A DNA stretch of 64,000 bases. Origin: Solanum dulcamara. Its lineage: Eukaryota; Streptophyta; Magnoliopsida; Solanales; Solanaceae. Positions 23,701 to 34,216 of this stretch are shown in pieces (positions within the stretch are counted from its first letter, which is position 1; each line of letters opens with the position of its first letter). Where the stretch lies: the NCBI RefSeq assembly GCF_947179165.1, contig NC_077245.1, positions 47,331,286 through 47,395,285 of the forward strand, written 5' to 3'. Position numbers and translations under genes: made by a program. The notes beneath the pieces were generated by a model, which worked only from the letters and a program-made list of their open reading frames with translations, did not search any database and had not been told where the DNA came from.

Positions 23701-24467
23701 ACTCATCAACCTCTTTCCTAGCATGAAGAGCATAAAATTGATTATTGCGTTGGCCACCCTTAAGGTTGAGCTTGGGTGCCTTGTTGCACTTGGACTCTTG
23801 TAGGATGACCTTTTCTACTCTTGTTGGCAATAAAAGGGCACTCGTATTGCTTATGGACCATATTTCCATATCCATATCAAGCACCCATTCCTATCAAGCA
23901 CTTTCCTCCATAATTCCTTCCACACTTTGCACATTTTGGAAGAGAAGGGTTACTAGCATTTACACCTCCTTCACCTTAAGGTTTAGGGTATGTCACCCTA
24001 TACTTAGCCAATTTCTTCCCTGAGCTTTGGCCTTGATGAGAGAGTCTATTGCTAGCAATGGTCCTAACATTAGAGAACCTACCTTCAGAGTGGGTCCTCT
24101 TAGAATCCCCCATCCTTATTTTTTTGAGCTTTTCTCCTTTAATTTGTTTAGCAAAAGTCATAAGCCGAGATATGTCCATCTCCTTAACAAGCATAGCGAT
24201 GCGACATTCCTTAGAAACAAAGTCAGACACCCCCGATATGAATTTACTCATTTGGGCACGTGGATCGGCAACCATTAAAGGAGCACACTTGGATAGCATA
24301 GTAAACTTGAGGGCATAGTCCCTCATCCCCATATTGCCTTGTCGAAGATTTATGAACTCCAACACTTTAGCCTCCCTTAACTCAAGAGGGAAAAAGTGAT
24401 CAAGGAAAGCAAGTTTGAAAACTTCCCATTCGACAGGACCTTCATCCACTCTCTCCATCGCGATCAA
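23701..24467 (-). pseudogene. Element C: gag, N-terminus deleted
   Basis: The 163-codon segment 23976-24467 encodes the capsid C-terminal part, with VEWEVFKLAFLDHFFPLELR, FINLRQGNMGMRDYALKF and KFISGVSDFVSKECR. A basic linker and a decayed zinc-knuckle region follow (23745-23975). The open frame begins at the deletion joint with the 5' LTR remnant, so its apparent start codon is not the native one. Gag would build the particle. Confidence 0.82.
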
Positions 24468-24722
24468 CTTGGCTGGAACTTCTTTCTAGGTCCGCGATGC
24501 AGGGCTGTTGCAGACAACACTATTTTGTGGTTTCTTTGAAAATCCTTCTCCCGTTCTATGGGTCCTAAAATTCCACTGAGATCATTTCCCACAGGTTTTG
24601 ACCCCCTGATTAATATTCCAAACTCGGATTTTCCAAAAATATTAAGGATAATGTGTTACATGAGAGGCCTATTTCTAAGGTATTCTTAAGGTATTTTGTG
24701 GGAATTTTTGAGGGATGTTACA
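24463..24722 (-). repeat. Element C 5' LTR remnant
   Basis: Matches 19765-20031 of C's own 3' LTR (shared ACTTGGCTGGAAC, CTATTTTGTGGTTTCTT and CTCGGATTTTCC blocks). The joint with gag falls at TCGCGATC/TCGCGACC, a short microhomology. This points to a deletion from the LTR into gag that took the primer-binding site. Confidence 0.88.
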
Positions 24723-25296
24723 CCCGACTCCGTGGGCCATGACTAGTGCCTGAGATAGACATGCGTATATACAACTGTTAGCTATAATCAATCAATAACT
24801 AAATGTGACATGGAACTTATATGGATGGAAAGTAATCTAAAAAATATCACACACACACACATATATATATATACCCAAACCACCTGTCTCCTAAGGAGTC
24901 ACAATCATCAAAAGATAACATAGTACGTAAGCCGACAAGGCTGTCATAATACGTGGGAACATCCCAACTATATATATATATGTAAGCCGACAAGGCTGCC
25001 ACTACTTATAGGAATGCTCCAAACATAAATCATACTAGCACAGTTGGATAACATCTATATACAAACCACACATGTTTACAGATCTTTAAGAGTATTAACA
25101 GTAGCATATCGTGGGACAGGGCCCCGCCGTACCCCTGGATAAATAAATATATACATCAAGAGATCAGTACCAAAAGTCTAGTCTCTAAAATAATGGAGCA
25201 CTCTAAAAAATCTAAGTGGAAATCCTAAGTCAGCGGATCCCTAAAATAAGTATCTATACCTGCGGGCATAAAATGCAGCCCCTCAAAGAGAGAGGG

Positions 25297-28200
25297 TGTT
25301 ACGACCCAAACTCGTAGGCCGTGACGGGTGCCCGAACTAGGCACTCACGTATATCCCTGCTATCTATAAGTAAATCTGTCCCTATTTAAGTTATTGCACA
25401 TCAACAGGCAGGATAACCTATAAGCCAGCGAGGCTTATCATAGGCACCATGGTACATACATGCATATACTACCCATACATAATCCACATACATGTCCACA
25501 TACCTCTAAGAGTAAGAACAGTAATATAAGGATGGATAGGGCCCCCGCTGTACCCGTGAATAAATAAATATATACATCAAGGGTTAATACCAAAACCAGG
25601 CTCTGGCATAATGGAACTCTTCTGAACTGCTGAGTGGAACTCCTATACTGATGGATCCCCAAGGTATGTATCTGTACCTGTAGGCATGAATGCAGCCCCC
25701 CGAGAAATGGGGGTCAATACGATATATGTACTGAGTATGTAAAGCATAGACATCATAGGGAAATTACAGTTGGCGTAGGGATGCAGGGGATAAGTATAAC
25801 ATTTAACCATTTACCGTACTTGCATCGTATAAAAGAAAGTCATACATATTACCATCACGTACTGTGCTCAGCCCGTTAGGGGACTCGGTGTACCATCTAC
25901 ATCATTTTTTCATCACAAGCACATATATATTATTAGCGCTATGGAACATACATCCCAATCTATGTATATAGTAAGTACATGCCGAGGAACATATGACCTA
26001 ATCTGCATATCATATAATAATGCCGAGGAATGATCAGCATGATCCATATACCATATAATAATAATTTTACTATAGCCATCTCGGGACTCAGTGAAATATG
26101 TATTACAGTATACATGAATAAAGTAGTGAGTAACCATATACAATCTAAATCATTATCAGAGACTCAACAATGTATGACGATTAAGCTATCGTCCGAGGAC
26201 TAGAATAGTAGTGTAGCCATCTCGAGTGCCTTCTAAATGCCATTGAGGCCTATATCACTTAGGACCTCGGGGACCCTAGACATGTACTAAAGTAATACTA
26301 AAAATTCATAGAATCAGGGATACCCATCGTCACATAGTCCTTAGGACTAGGAGCTTGTGCATCCAGTACTTCTCAACCTATGGAGTTCAAGAAAAGTAGT
26401 TCAACTTACTACAAGAGTTTCACATTCAGAAGTGAATGAGAGATATAGAGTATATTTAGGACTTAAAAGTAGAGTTACCCCAGAGCTCGTATCATATTTT
26501 ACTTACAATTAGGACATGCCAAAGAAAGAGAAAGAATAAGCTTTACCTAGTCTCTACTTTTCTTCAAGGAGTCATCATTTATATATATCGTACCCGGCCC
26601 GTCATGGGCTCGATATCATAACCTTATTATTGCATTACATTACCGTCATAGCACCACACTTATATCAAAGACATATCAAGAGGAAAGAAAGGTAGATCTA
26701 CATAAATATGCCAAAACATGCCAAGATAAAGGAGATAACTTCACATACTTACTACTCTCCATCATATAGAAGCCTTGAGAGGCAATAACTCAATTAGTAT
26801 AGGAATTCTACCATCGAGAAGTAAATAAGACTTATGAGTCATACTTGGGGTTCTATGAATGGAATTATCCCCGCATTTCGTATATCAATCACTTAAGTCT
26901 AAGACATGCCAAAAGAAAAGAAGGATAGCTTCACATACTTATGCCAAAGACATGCCAAGAGAAAGCTTCACATACCTTTTTTGGGATTAATTGAAATCCG
27001 GCTTGGCTTGATACCTACTTAACCTATTTGACATGAAAGTAATACTAAGATTAATAGCATTTCACTTTCCAATATCCCACTCTACAACCAAGTACTAATA
27101 GGAGTCATTTCCTTATCCATTACCCTAGACTAGTTTGTTACTAGTTCCGATGCTACCAAAAATCGGGTAGCATTTCCCCTGTAACTTCAACATTCCTGAG
27201 ATTTCAACTCTGCCACAGTGTCAACTACCATACCAACAACAAAAACCAGCAGCATATATACAAGTAAACCATCTCAACATTACACAATACAACTCCAAAC
27301 AACTAGCTCAAAACTACGATACGAAAATAAAGTTTTTAATCTTTATTTCACAAAATCTTTAACCATACCAAATGGAGGGTCTTGTGGATGAAACAAGCAG
27401 AACCCACACCCTTTTTAAAATATAAATCCCTGCAACACGTAACCCAACCAGCTTCACCCACAGCACCACAACGACAACCCACTACTCGACTTCGATTTAG
27501 CTACAACCACTTCAATTTAGTTTGTTTCTAACGTCAAGCATCCATATGAAATTTTTCCACTTAAAACCTTATTTAAGACATGTAATATACCTCATAAAAA
27601 CATCATAAACTCCAATTTGAAAGGGAATCCCTTACCTTGCCCGAAACTCGTCAAACTCATCGAAACTTGCCTCGTAAGTCCTTTAGCGCGCCTAAAACTT
27701 TGTGTCTGTTTGCTAACGTTTTGGGATGCTCCAAACCATAAATTTTCATTACTAACACCTTCATAACATCGTGGTACTCCCTAGATAATTAATTCACGAA
27801 GAGAAATCGAAGAACTCACCTTTTGTTTCCTTTCAAAACTGTGGCTCTCTCCCTATCTAGTTTCTTCTCTTCTCTTCTTTCTTGTTCTTGAATTTTCTAG
27901 ATAAGTATGGATATTTAATAATTCATAAGACATATATATATAGGCCACCTAAGGGGGTGACATGTGTCAAACCCTAAGTGGTGACACATGTCAAGCCCTA
28001 AGTGGTGACACATGTCAAGCCCTAAGTAGTGACACGTGTCAAGCCCTCATTGGGCCAACACACCTCTTTCCTCCAATCACAGGCTGCCACGTGGCATGTG
28101 GGGGGGGGGGCACCACCCTTGATCCAGCTTCTGCCATGTGGAACTCTCTCATGCTTCCATGTGGTACTCTCTCATGTTGCCATGTGGCACTCTCTTCTAT

Positions 28201-28640
28201 CTCTTGTGGGTTCGTAATCTCATCTTACTTTATGAACCTATGTAATCCTTGCTACGTAAGCTTGGTATGTACTGCAGTAGCTGAAGTATGTAAGATTTCC
28301 AAGTAGGTAGCTTACATAAATAAGCCGTGTCCTACGACTCATTATTCGGTCTCCAACTTCTTCTGGATTCTTATAACTCTATTTCCAATCTTCTCTACTA
28401 TGGGGTATCACATTCTCCTTTCCTTAGAGTTGTTTCATAGCGTTATAGATTATCCGGCTCACATGGCAACTCTTAAGAAGCTTAAGAGTTTTTAATAAGT
28501 CCTAAGAAGCTTTTAGAAGCTTTAAGAAACTTTAGGACACCTTAACAAACTTAAGAGGCTTACGATCCTTCCATGAAACTTAAGAGCCTATCAAGAGACT
28601 TAAGAACGCATTCCAAGGTACAAAAGTACGGGGTGTAACA
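25297..28640 (-). mobile_element. Family-1 solo LTR nested in A's 5' LTR
   Basis: 3,344 bp from TGTTACGACCC to GGGTGTAACA, flanked by GAGGG at 25292-25296 and 28641-28645. It is the reverse complement of the family-1 LTR, with no internal region. U3 features on the minus strand are a TATATATA region near 27937, a CACGTG core at 28088-28093 and a donor-like AAAAGGTGAG near 27820. The insertion is in the G-rich arm of the conserved stem of A's LTR. Confidence 0.95.
27955..28050. repeat. 24-bp tandem repeat with palindromic core
   Basis: Four copies of GTGACACATGTCAAGCCCTA-type units, each with TGACACATGTCA (the last has ACACGTGT). A second array of about 26 bp (CCATGTGGAACTCTCTCATG-like, three copies) follows at about 28130-28200. 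Both lie in the U3 of the solo LTR. The open frame across them is a chance product of the repeat. Confidence 0.85.
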
Positions 28641-28789
28641 GAGGGTTAGTAAGAAATATGTACTGAGTATATAAAGCATAAAATACCATAAAAGAGATCA
28701 CATATGAAATAGAGATTCAGGAGACAAGTATAATAATCAAGAAATCACTGTACCTGTATTTTATAAATGAAGTCATACATATCAATGTC

Positions 28790-29000
28790 ATATGCCGTAC
28801 CTGGCCCATTATGGGACTCGGTGAATAAAGTTGTGTACAGGTATACCATACCCGGCCCATCATGGGACTCGGTGCCATAATCATATCATTATATCATCAT
28901 AACATCCTATTATCAGACCACATACCCACCTCTAGTAAGGGACTTAGTGAATAATGTAGTGGAATCCATACATGATGACATACTCGACATATCATAGGAC
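28790..29000. repeat. CCCGGCCC / GGGACTCGGT repeat array in A's 5' LTR
   Basis: Three to four units of CCTGGCCCATTATGGGACTC type separated by 40-60 bp, the same element that is expanded to about eleven units at 43655-44240. Confidence 0.75.
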
Positions 29001-29390
29001 TCAGTGGATAATACAATAACAATATGCATGAATAGGGTATCATTAGAGACCATGTGTAATTTGATCATCATCTGAGACTTAATGGACTAATCAAAATAAA
29101 AATTAAGACAATCGTTATTTCAAGTACCCCTTAATCATCACTATGAATTATACCAAATATGAAGTATACTGAAATATGAATTATACCAAAATATGAATTG
29201 TACTAAAATAGGACGGCTGGAGTCATACACATGTATCAAAACATATTAATATAAGTTCTAGAAAACAAGATCATTAGCTATCCTAGTGTATCTAAGAATA
29301 AGAGCTTTTTTTGGAATTTATACATTCGTCGTCCGTTTGTTTTATATAGATCATGCCAAAAGAAAGAAAGGTTAGATTTACTTACCTTTA

Positions 29391-29527
29391 ACGTTTATTT
29401 GCACATAACATGTATATGCTTCCCAATAGGGTCTCAACCTATATTAAGATGTTAAGCACTATGGTTAAGCTATGAAAAGGCATAAAACTACTTTATCGTT
29501 AGTAGGCCCTAGGCTTGGATCGTGACA
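29391..29527 (+). repeat. Family-2-like LTR end fragment
   Basis: The last bases, TAGGCCCTAGG and TGGATCGTGACA, match the reverse complement of the start of C's LTR (TGTCACGACCCAACCTAGGG). About 138 bp lies between the end of A's LTR and element E's pol. Its left limit is uncertain. Confidence 0.45.
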
Positions 29528-30480
29528 ATCATAAACTTCAAAGGCCACAACCTCCAGTCAACATAACTCTTCTACCTACTCTAGGAAGTACGAGGTCCTG
29601 GATCACACAAACACTAGCCATAGAATCATGCAACAAGTCGGTGCCCATGGCCTAACCTCAAAATCATTAAACCAGCCCATAGGAAAGAGATACCTCCTAC
29701 CACACAATGCCTCGAATGGAGCCATCTGAATGCTGTAATGGTAGTTGTTATTATATGTGAACTCCGCCATAACTAAGAAATGATGCCACTGCCCTCTAAA
29801 ATCAATAACATAGGCCCGAAGCATGTTCTCCAAGACCTGAATGGTCATCTCGGACTGACCGTCAGTCTAAGGGTGGATGGCTATGCTAAGCTCAACCCTA
29901 GTTCCCAAATCTTTCTGAATAGACCTCTAGAAGTGTGAAATGAACTGAATACCACGATATGAGATAATAGACACCGACACACCATGCAAATGGACAATCT
30001 CCCAGATATATATCTGAGTTAACCTATCTGAACTATAGGAAGCTTGAACTGGCAAAAAGTGAGCAGAATCAGACAATCGGTCCACGATGACCCAAATAGA
30101 ATCAAACCCTTAAAAATTACATGGCAAGCCTACCATAAAGTCCATAGCTCTCTACTCTGGAATGGGTAGTTGATGAGTCAAACCACCTGGCCTCTGATGC
30201 TCGTACTTCACCTGCTGACAGTTGAAGCACCTAGAGACAAAAGATGAAATGTCTCTCTTTATCCCACACCACCAATAGTGCTGACTCAGATCATGATACA
30301 TCTTCGCCGCACCAGGATGAATGAAATATCTACAACAATGATTCTCTTCTAGAATCAGTCTAACCAAGTCTCTAACTCTAGGAACGCAGATACGACCCTC
30401 AATCCTCATAAAACTGTCTAGATCTAAAATTGCCTTCCTAGATTCACTGCTAAGCACCAATCTCGAATCATCCTCAACTG
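29528..30480 (-). pseudogene. Element E: integrase remnant
   Basis: Minus-strand IN of a third Ty3/gypsy family. The HHCC module is the clearest part (30152-30460): RYFIHPGAAKMYHDLSQHYW, then CFNCQQVKYEHQRPGG with both Cys kept. The catalytic core (29900-30150) is badly broken. The third-acid region, MAEFTYNNNYH, and CGRRYLFPMGWF are at 29603-29848. The sequence stops at a foreign joint near 29528, so the C-terminal module and 3' LTR are missing. Confidence 0.87.
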
Positions 30481-31000
30481 CAAATCTTTAAACTATCATG
30501 CCCAAATCTGCTCCATCAAAGAAGATCAATCGTCCAAACAAGCAAGTACCCTGCCCTACTCTAGAATGTCAAACCTAACCAATCGGTTGGCTAAAAACTA
30601 GATGTCCAAAGCCATAGGTCACTCTTCTGCAGCTAAGAAAGCTAAACTCCCCATACTTACTACTTTCTGACTCAAGGGATCTGCTACCAGATTAGCCTTG
30701 CCCGAGTGATAAAGAATCGAGATGTCATAATCTTTTAGTAGTTCTAACCTCCATCGTGGCCTTAGATTAAGGTCATTCTGGCTGAATATATACTGAAGAC
30801 TACAATGGTCAATAAACACCTTACAGTGAACTCCATATAAATATTGCCGCCAAATCTTCAACGTGAAGACTACCATAACCAACTATAAGTCATGAGTAAG
30901 GTAGTTTATCTCATAAAGATTCAGCTACCTAGATGTATAAGCAATAACCCTACTTTGTTGCATTAACAACACATCCCAGGCTAATACCGAAAGCATCACA
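30481..31000 (-). pseudogene. Element E: RNase H remnant
   Basis: The 87-codon segment 30619-30882 covers VFTLKIWRQYLYGVHCKVF, IDHCSLQYIFSQNDLNLRPR and the tether RWRLELLKDYDISILYHSGK. The first half of the domain (30880-31000) is in other frames with stops. No complete catalytic set can be read. Confidence 0.85.
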
Positions 31001-31960
31001 AAAGACTATAAGCCCATGGCCCTCAATTAGAAGATTCAGAATCGGTGATGAAGATAATAAGGCCTTGAGCCTCAGAAAGCTCATCTCACACTCATCAGAC
31101 CACTAGTAGGGAACACTCTTCTGAGTCAATCTAGTCAAAGATGCTGCTATCGAAGAAAACCCCTCCACAAACTGCATATAGTATCCTGCTAAGCTGGTGA
31201 AACTGCGAACCTCAATAGGAGAAGTAGGCCTAGCCTAATCATGAACTGCAGCGATCTTCATCGAATCCACCATAATCCCATCCTTAGACACCACATGCCT
31301 CAAGAATATCACATAACCAAGACAAAATTCACACTCAGTGAATTTGGTACACAACTGCTAATTCTGCAAGGATGGGAGTACAATCTTTAGATGCTGCTCA
31401 TGCTGCTCCCTACTCCTAGAGTAGACTAGAATATAATAGAAGAACACTATCAGAAAGAATCCAAATAGGGCCTGAAGACACGGTTCATCAACTCCATAAA
31501 TGCTGCTGGGGAATTAGTCAGCCCAAAAGACAAAACTAATTACTCATAATGGCTGTATCGAGTTCTAAAGAAAGTCTTAGGGATGTTCTCTACCCAAATT
31601 CTCAATTATTGGTAACCCAATATGTAGTCTATCTTAGAGAACATCGCTTCACCCTGAATCTTGCCAAATAACTCATCAATCTGCAGCATAAAATACTTAT
31701 TTGTGATGTTTAACTTATTTAGCTGCTTGTAGTCAATACACATACACATGGTACCATCTTTCTTCTTCACGAACAAGACGGTAGCACCCTAGGGAGAAAC
31801 ACTGGGCCTAACGAACCCCTAACTCAGAAGGTCTTGGAACTGCTCCTTAAGCTCCCTCAACTCAGCTAGAACTATTAGATAGGGTGGGATAGAAATTGGC
31901 TGTGTACCCGAATCAACATCTATGCCAAAATAAATATCTTGATCGGGTGGGAGACTGGGT
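31001..31960 (-). pseudogene. Element E: reverse transcriptase with lost catalytic aspartates
   Basis: RT blocks in order: [13 protein letters not shown] (near 31710-31750), RTRYSHYE and SFGLTNSPAAF (31500-31570), then the active-site box. At the active site this copy reads VFFYYILVYS where other elements in the window have FIDDIL, so both catalytic Asp are Tyr. The thumb follows (ECEFCLGYVIFLRHVVS, 31270-31350). Many stops are present. The enzyme is dead by active site as well as by frame. Confidence 0.88.
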
Positions 31961-32540
31961 AGATTGGTAGGAAACACGTTAGGGTAATCTAACCATTGGA
32001 ACTAACTTAAGTGAAAGAGTGCTGGCACTAGTATCACGAATATAAGCAAGATAAGCAAGACATCCCTTTCCTACCATCCTATGTGTCCTCAAAAAAAGAG
32101 ATCACACCCCAGGCATATCGCTAACCATACCGTTCATATAATCAAATAAATGTTGGGCATGCATAAAGTGATATTCTTGGCAAAGTAATTCAATACCGCA
32201 TGATGAGGAGATAACCAATCCATACCTAGAATCAAGTCTAAGTACACCATATTCAGTATAATCAAGTCTTCCTTAGTATCATACCCCAAAATAGACACCA
32301 CACATGATTGATACACTTGATCCACTACTAAAGAATCACCTAGGAGAGTAGCTTAAGAGGTCATACAACACATCCAGAAGTGTAGCATAATAGATAGACA
32401 TATATGAATAGGTACACCCCAATAAAATAAAGCATACGTAGGATGATGTGAGATACATTTCAGATATGTGATAATGGTATCCAAAGCCTCTGCTTCTGGC
32501 CTTCCTGAAAAAGCATACATGTGACGTCCATCATGGTCAC
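31961..32540 (-). pseudogene. Element E: protease remnant
   Basis: The 63-codon segment 32134-32325 holds the block SILGYDTKEDLIILNMVYLD and LILGMDWLSPHHAV. The active-site place upstream (about 32415-32435) reads ALFYWG, with no Asp, so the protease lost its catalytic residue. It joins to the gag linker AFSGRPEAEA at about 32490-32520. Confidence 0.8.
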
Positions 32541-34010
32541 CCGACTTGCCTAACTGAGGACCACCTCGAGCATCCTAGGGACCACCCATACTGCCTTGAG
32601 CACCATCTTTGGTAGACTGAATCGGACCCTAGAGACCTAAACTTGATGACCCTAATGACCCTACTGGCCTTATTGTCTGAAAGGTCGACCCCTATGAAAC
32701 TCTTTAGCAAAGTGGCCAAACTCGCCATACTCATAACAACCTCTATCGGAACTGACCTACTGAGATGACTCAACTGAACCTGACTGGACACCACAGCCTG
32801 AATACCCTGAGTGTGCACCTTAAGGAGTCTGAACCGATGCTGGAACCATAGGACCACTAGCACTTGCAGTAGTGACACCATATATAAACTGAAGGGCCAT
32901 CTAAACTGGCCTAGTAGGCTAAAACTACAGTGGGTAACTTCTGCCCAGAAACCCTCAACCACGGCATTAAGACCTGTTGAAGCCACCCTGACAGTGGGGC
33001 CTCTTATCACTACCCCTATAGGCCTCGCGATGGATCCCCACAATGGTGCATGTATGATTAACTATCTATATAACAGACTGGACCGACACCACCGTCTTCT
33101 CTGTATCCAACCATAGCATGTATGTGATCCCTATCACAAACCAATGCACTCTCTTATACTTCGTTGACATAAGCATGGATGCATTTCTAAACAACCCATG
33201 GAACTGGGTCTTATACTCTACAACTGACAGTGACCCCTGAGTCAAACCTATAAACTCGTCCCACAATTGCTCCCTCAAGAAGCTAGGTACATACTTCTCC
33301 AAGAAAGCCTCAGAGAACTGAGCCCAAGTCATCAGAGGTGACCCGGCTAGCCCGCACTAAAGATAATACCTCTACCACTACTTTGCTAACCTGTCTAACT
33401 GGTAAGTAGTGTAATCCACCCCGTGAGACTCCATTAACTTGAGGTTATGCAACCTCTCCTGATATATCACTAGAAACTCATGGGCATCCTCACCCACTGT
33501 GATGGAGAACCTAGGAGGGCCTAATCTGATGAACCACCCTAGCATTTTCTACTCCTCAAAATACATGACTAGCCTGGGTAGAGCAAAAGTAGTAATCGAT
33601 TGAACTACTACCTGATGAGCCATAGTACCAAGCAGTGCCCCTAATATCTGAACCTCTGGTTCCCCTACTTGGGCTGCAGTATGAGTCCCGTCCTGCCTCC
33701 AAGGACCTGCTGATATACTGGGCATAACTCTTGTCTAGGAAATACCCTCCATGAAACTAAGAATCCTCGCTAAGGTGTCCTCCATAGTCAGTGTGTCAAT
33801 GAGTCATGGAGGAGGATGGGCTAACCCTCTACCTACTAGCTAATGCTGGACATGCTCAACCTCTATGTAAGGCTCTGGAGATGGTGCCCTCTCTTGATCT
33901 TGAGTCGATGCTACAGCTCATGCCCTACTTTGACTTCGACCCCTAGATGAGGCTCTATCTGCTGGAGCTGGAGGATCTCGCCCACTAACAGATGATCTCA
34001 TCCTAGCCAT
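32541..34010 (-). pseudogene. Element E: gag
   Basis: Minus-strand gag starting at ATG 34010-34008 (MARMRSSVSG, followed by a Pro/Ala/Ser- and Arg-rich stretch). The start is directly preceded by TTTATTCTCAG, a strong acceptor-like site. The capsid is at 33066-33560 (WAQFSEAFLEKYVPSFLRE, then a QGSLSVVEYKTQFHGL block). The zinc knuckle near 32705-32750 reads CYEYGEFGHFAKEF, with two of three Cys replaced. Frameshifts occur near 33060 and 33350, and stops throughout. Confidence 0.83.
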
Positions 34011-34201
34011 CTGAGAATAAATGAAACAAACAAAAGCTCAGAAGTTACTAAAGTCAAGGATGTAAGATAAATAACAAAACAAGGAAAGTATTCGTATGAA
34101 TGCCCGATAGCTCCTCGAAGATGGGATACAGATGTCATTGTACCAATCCATGAAACTTTACTAGGCATATTCTCCTATATTGGTGAGAGTGGTGAACCTA
34201 A

Positions 34202-34213
34202 GCTATGATACCT
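34202..34213 (-). promoter_or_regulatory. Primer-binding site of element E
   Basis: Minus-strand AGGTATCATAGC, two mismatches from the initiator tRNA-Met site, three bases from the LTR edge at 34217. Confidence 0.75.
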
Positions 34214-34216
34214 CTC

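Larger units (their letters stand above)
17918..24722 (-). mobile_element. Element C: family-2 Ty3/gypsy element inserted in A's 5' LTR
   Basis: Minus-strand element with a complete 3' LTR (17918-20031), an almost complete pol and part of gag. Only about 260 bp of its 5' LTR is left (24463-24722). CCCGA lies on both sides (17913-17917, 24723-24727). The primer-binding site, leader, gag N-terminus and most of the 5' LTR are missing through an internal deletion. It is the least decayed pol in the window, with open segments up to 308 codons. Confidence 0.93.
24728..29390 (-). repeat. Element A 5' LTR remainder, interrupted by a solo LTR
   Basis: Pieces 24728-25296 and 28646-29390 continue A's 5' LTR from 17917. 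They align with family-1 LTRs: the CCGACAAGGCT blocks, GCGGGCATAAAATGCAGCC, and after the insertion ATGTACTGAGTATATAAAGCA and a CCCGGCCCATCATGGGACT array. The match ends near 29390, about 1.3 kb into an LTR of 3.3 kb. The rest, including U3, is missing. An AC/AT microsatellite lies at about 24849-24874. Confidence 0.85.

Noticed and set aside
24728..25296. Independent LTR element next to C
   Set aside because: The CCCGA duplication and sequence continuity with 17905-17917 show that it is A's own 5' LTR resumed after C.
27955..28050. CRISPR-like short regular repeats
   Set aside because: Units are directly adjacent without unique spacers, and the surroundings are a plant LTR.
27962..28306. 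Open frame with repeated SGDTCQAL peptides
   Set aside because: It is the 24-bp tandem repeat in LTR U3 read in one frame. Array length, not selection, keeps it open.
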